This document shows positions 4,791 to 5,130 of a DNA stretch of 5,130 nt, in pieces (within the stretch, counting starts at the first letter, position 1; each line of letters opens with the position of its first letter). Origin of the DNA: Tardiphaga sp. (lineage in GTDB: Bacteria > Pseudomonadota > Alphaproteobacteria > Rhizobiales > Xanthobacteraceae); assembly GCA_028290765.1 (NCBI GenBank), contig JAQGJF010000752.1, positions 1 to 5,130 of the forward strand. The letters run 5' to 3'. Position numbers and translations under genes: made by a program. Below the pieces are notes generated by a model. It did no database searches, had not been told where the DNA came from, and saw nothing but the letters and a program-made list of their open reading frames with translations.

Positions 4791-5130
4791 ATGTGGTTTG
4801 ATGCATTCGGCCGATTCACCTTTGGTCAGATCAGCCAGCAAGCATTCTCGACCGCGGTCCTGGTTGGCTCGCCCGGCGCCTATGCCATCACCGGCTCGGC
4901 CGCGTCGTTCAAAAGTCTGCAGGCCTCGGCCACCGGCACCTACGCGATCACCGGCAACGCGATCGCGTTCAAGGATCTGCTGCTCGCCGCGGCCGGGAGC
5001 TACGCCATCGGCGGCGGCGCGGCGCTGCTTGCTGATCGGCTGGCGGCTGCGCCAGGGGTGTATTCAATCACCGGGCAGGCCGCCGGCGGAAAATCGACCT
5101 TCGCGATCGCGGCTGGCTCGTATTCGGTAA
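4791..5130 (+). CDS. Phage protein made of 20-residue GxYxITG repeats (3' end outside window)
   Basis: The frame from ATG 4791 stays open to the window end (113 codons, no stop). It starts MWFDAFGRFTFGQISQQAF, then from residue 29 is built of repeats exactly 20 residues long: tyrosines at 31, 51, 71, 91 and 111 sit in GAYAITG, GTYAITG, GSYAIGG, GVYSITG and GSYSV. Each unit continues with small residues, often a Phe or Leu five after the ITG glycine, then a Leu and an Ala-rich turn. Similar AGSYALTG-type repeats occur, as I recall, in uncharacterised phage and prophage proteins. Two short strands per unit would suit a beta-solenoid or stacked beta fold, perhaps an extended appendage beside the fibre; this is inference. 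No signal peptide is evident. It lies 11 nt after the fibre gene and has a good ribosome binding site. A different-frame ORF from 4798 is a shadow of this gene. Confidence 0.8.
   Translation, partial: MWFDAFGRFTFGQISQQAFSTAVLVGSPGAYAITGSAASFKSLQASATGTYAITGNAIAFKDLLLAAAGSYAIGGGAALLADRLAAAPGVYSITGQAAGGKSTFAIAAGSYSV
4875..5130 (+). repeat. 60-bp in-frame tandem coding repeats
   Basis: Four full units (4875-4934, 4935-4994, 4995-5054, 5055-5114) and the start of a fifth (5115-5130) encode the 20-residue repeats. Spacing is exact, but the nucleotide sequences have diverged: the GGN-NNN-TAY core is kept while the second half of each unit varies widely. This indicates old repeats held by selection on the protein, not a fresh expansion. 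Confidence 0.85.

Noticed and set aside
4798..5130. Forward ORF at the right edge in another frame
   Set aside because: The frame from 4791 has a better ribosome binding site and an exact 20-residue repeat, whereas this frame is Arg/Pro/Ser-rich without structure.

Overview
This window looks like part of the structural (late) gene cluster of a P22-type, probably podovirus-like, prophage or phage remnant in a high-GC alphaproteobacterium. The Bradyrhizobium/Rhodopseudomonas group is my best guess. That guess rests on GC-rich codon use and on three palindromic intergenic repeats that resemble those common in Bradyrhizobiaceae genomes; it comes from recall, not from a search.

Layout: positions 1-445 hold no convincing gene. 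They contain a perfect 102-bp direct repeat (1-102 and 196-297), each copy carrying a near-palindrome and a terminator-like hairpin. A REP-like inverted repeat (110-173) lies between the copies, and a second palindromic element (345-417) follows them. From 446 to the window end, five genes all read on the + strand: a P22-like portal protein (446-2599), a small conserved phage protein (2601-3026), a short helical protein of unknown role (3200-3445), a modular glycine-rich tail fibre (3445-4779) and an open-ended protein built of exact 20-residue repeats (4791 to the end). Junctions are tight (1-nt gap, 1-nt overlap, 11-nt gap) except at 3027-3199, where a large palindromic repeat splits the cluster.

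How the genes may work together: the portal is the dodecameric DNA channel at one capsid vertex. The 141-residue protein is probably a virion component. The 444-residue protein has a virion-anchoring type N-terminus, a pyocin-knob-like module and a glycine-rich tip, the architecture of a host-recognition fibre. The final repeat protein may be a further appendage. Terminase, scaffold and coat genes are not in the window. The coat and scaffold genes that usually follow a P22 portal are replaced here by the 141-residue gene. The window cannot show whether this is an intact phage with a rearranged order or a decayed or domesticated remnant.

No integrase, attachment site, tRNA, CRISPR array or insertion sequence was seen. 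The least ordinary items are the 20-residue repeat protein, the duplicated terminator cassette and the chromosomal-type palindromes inside a phage operon.
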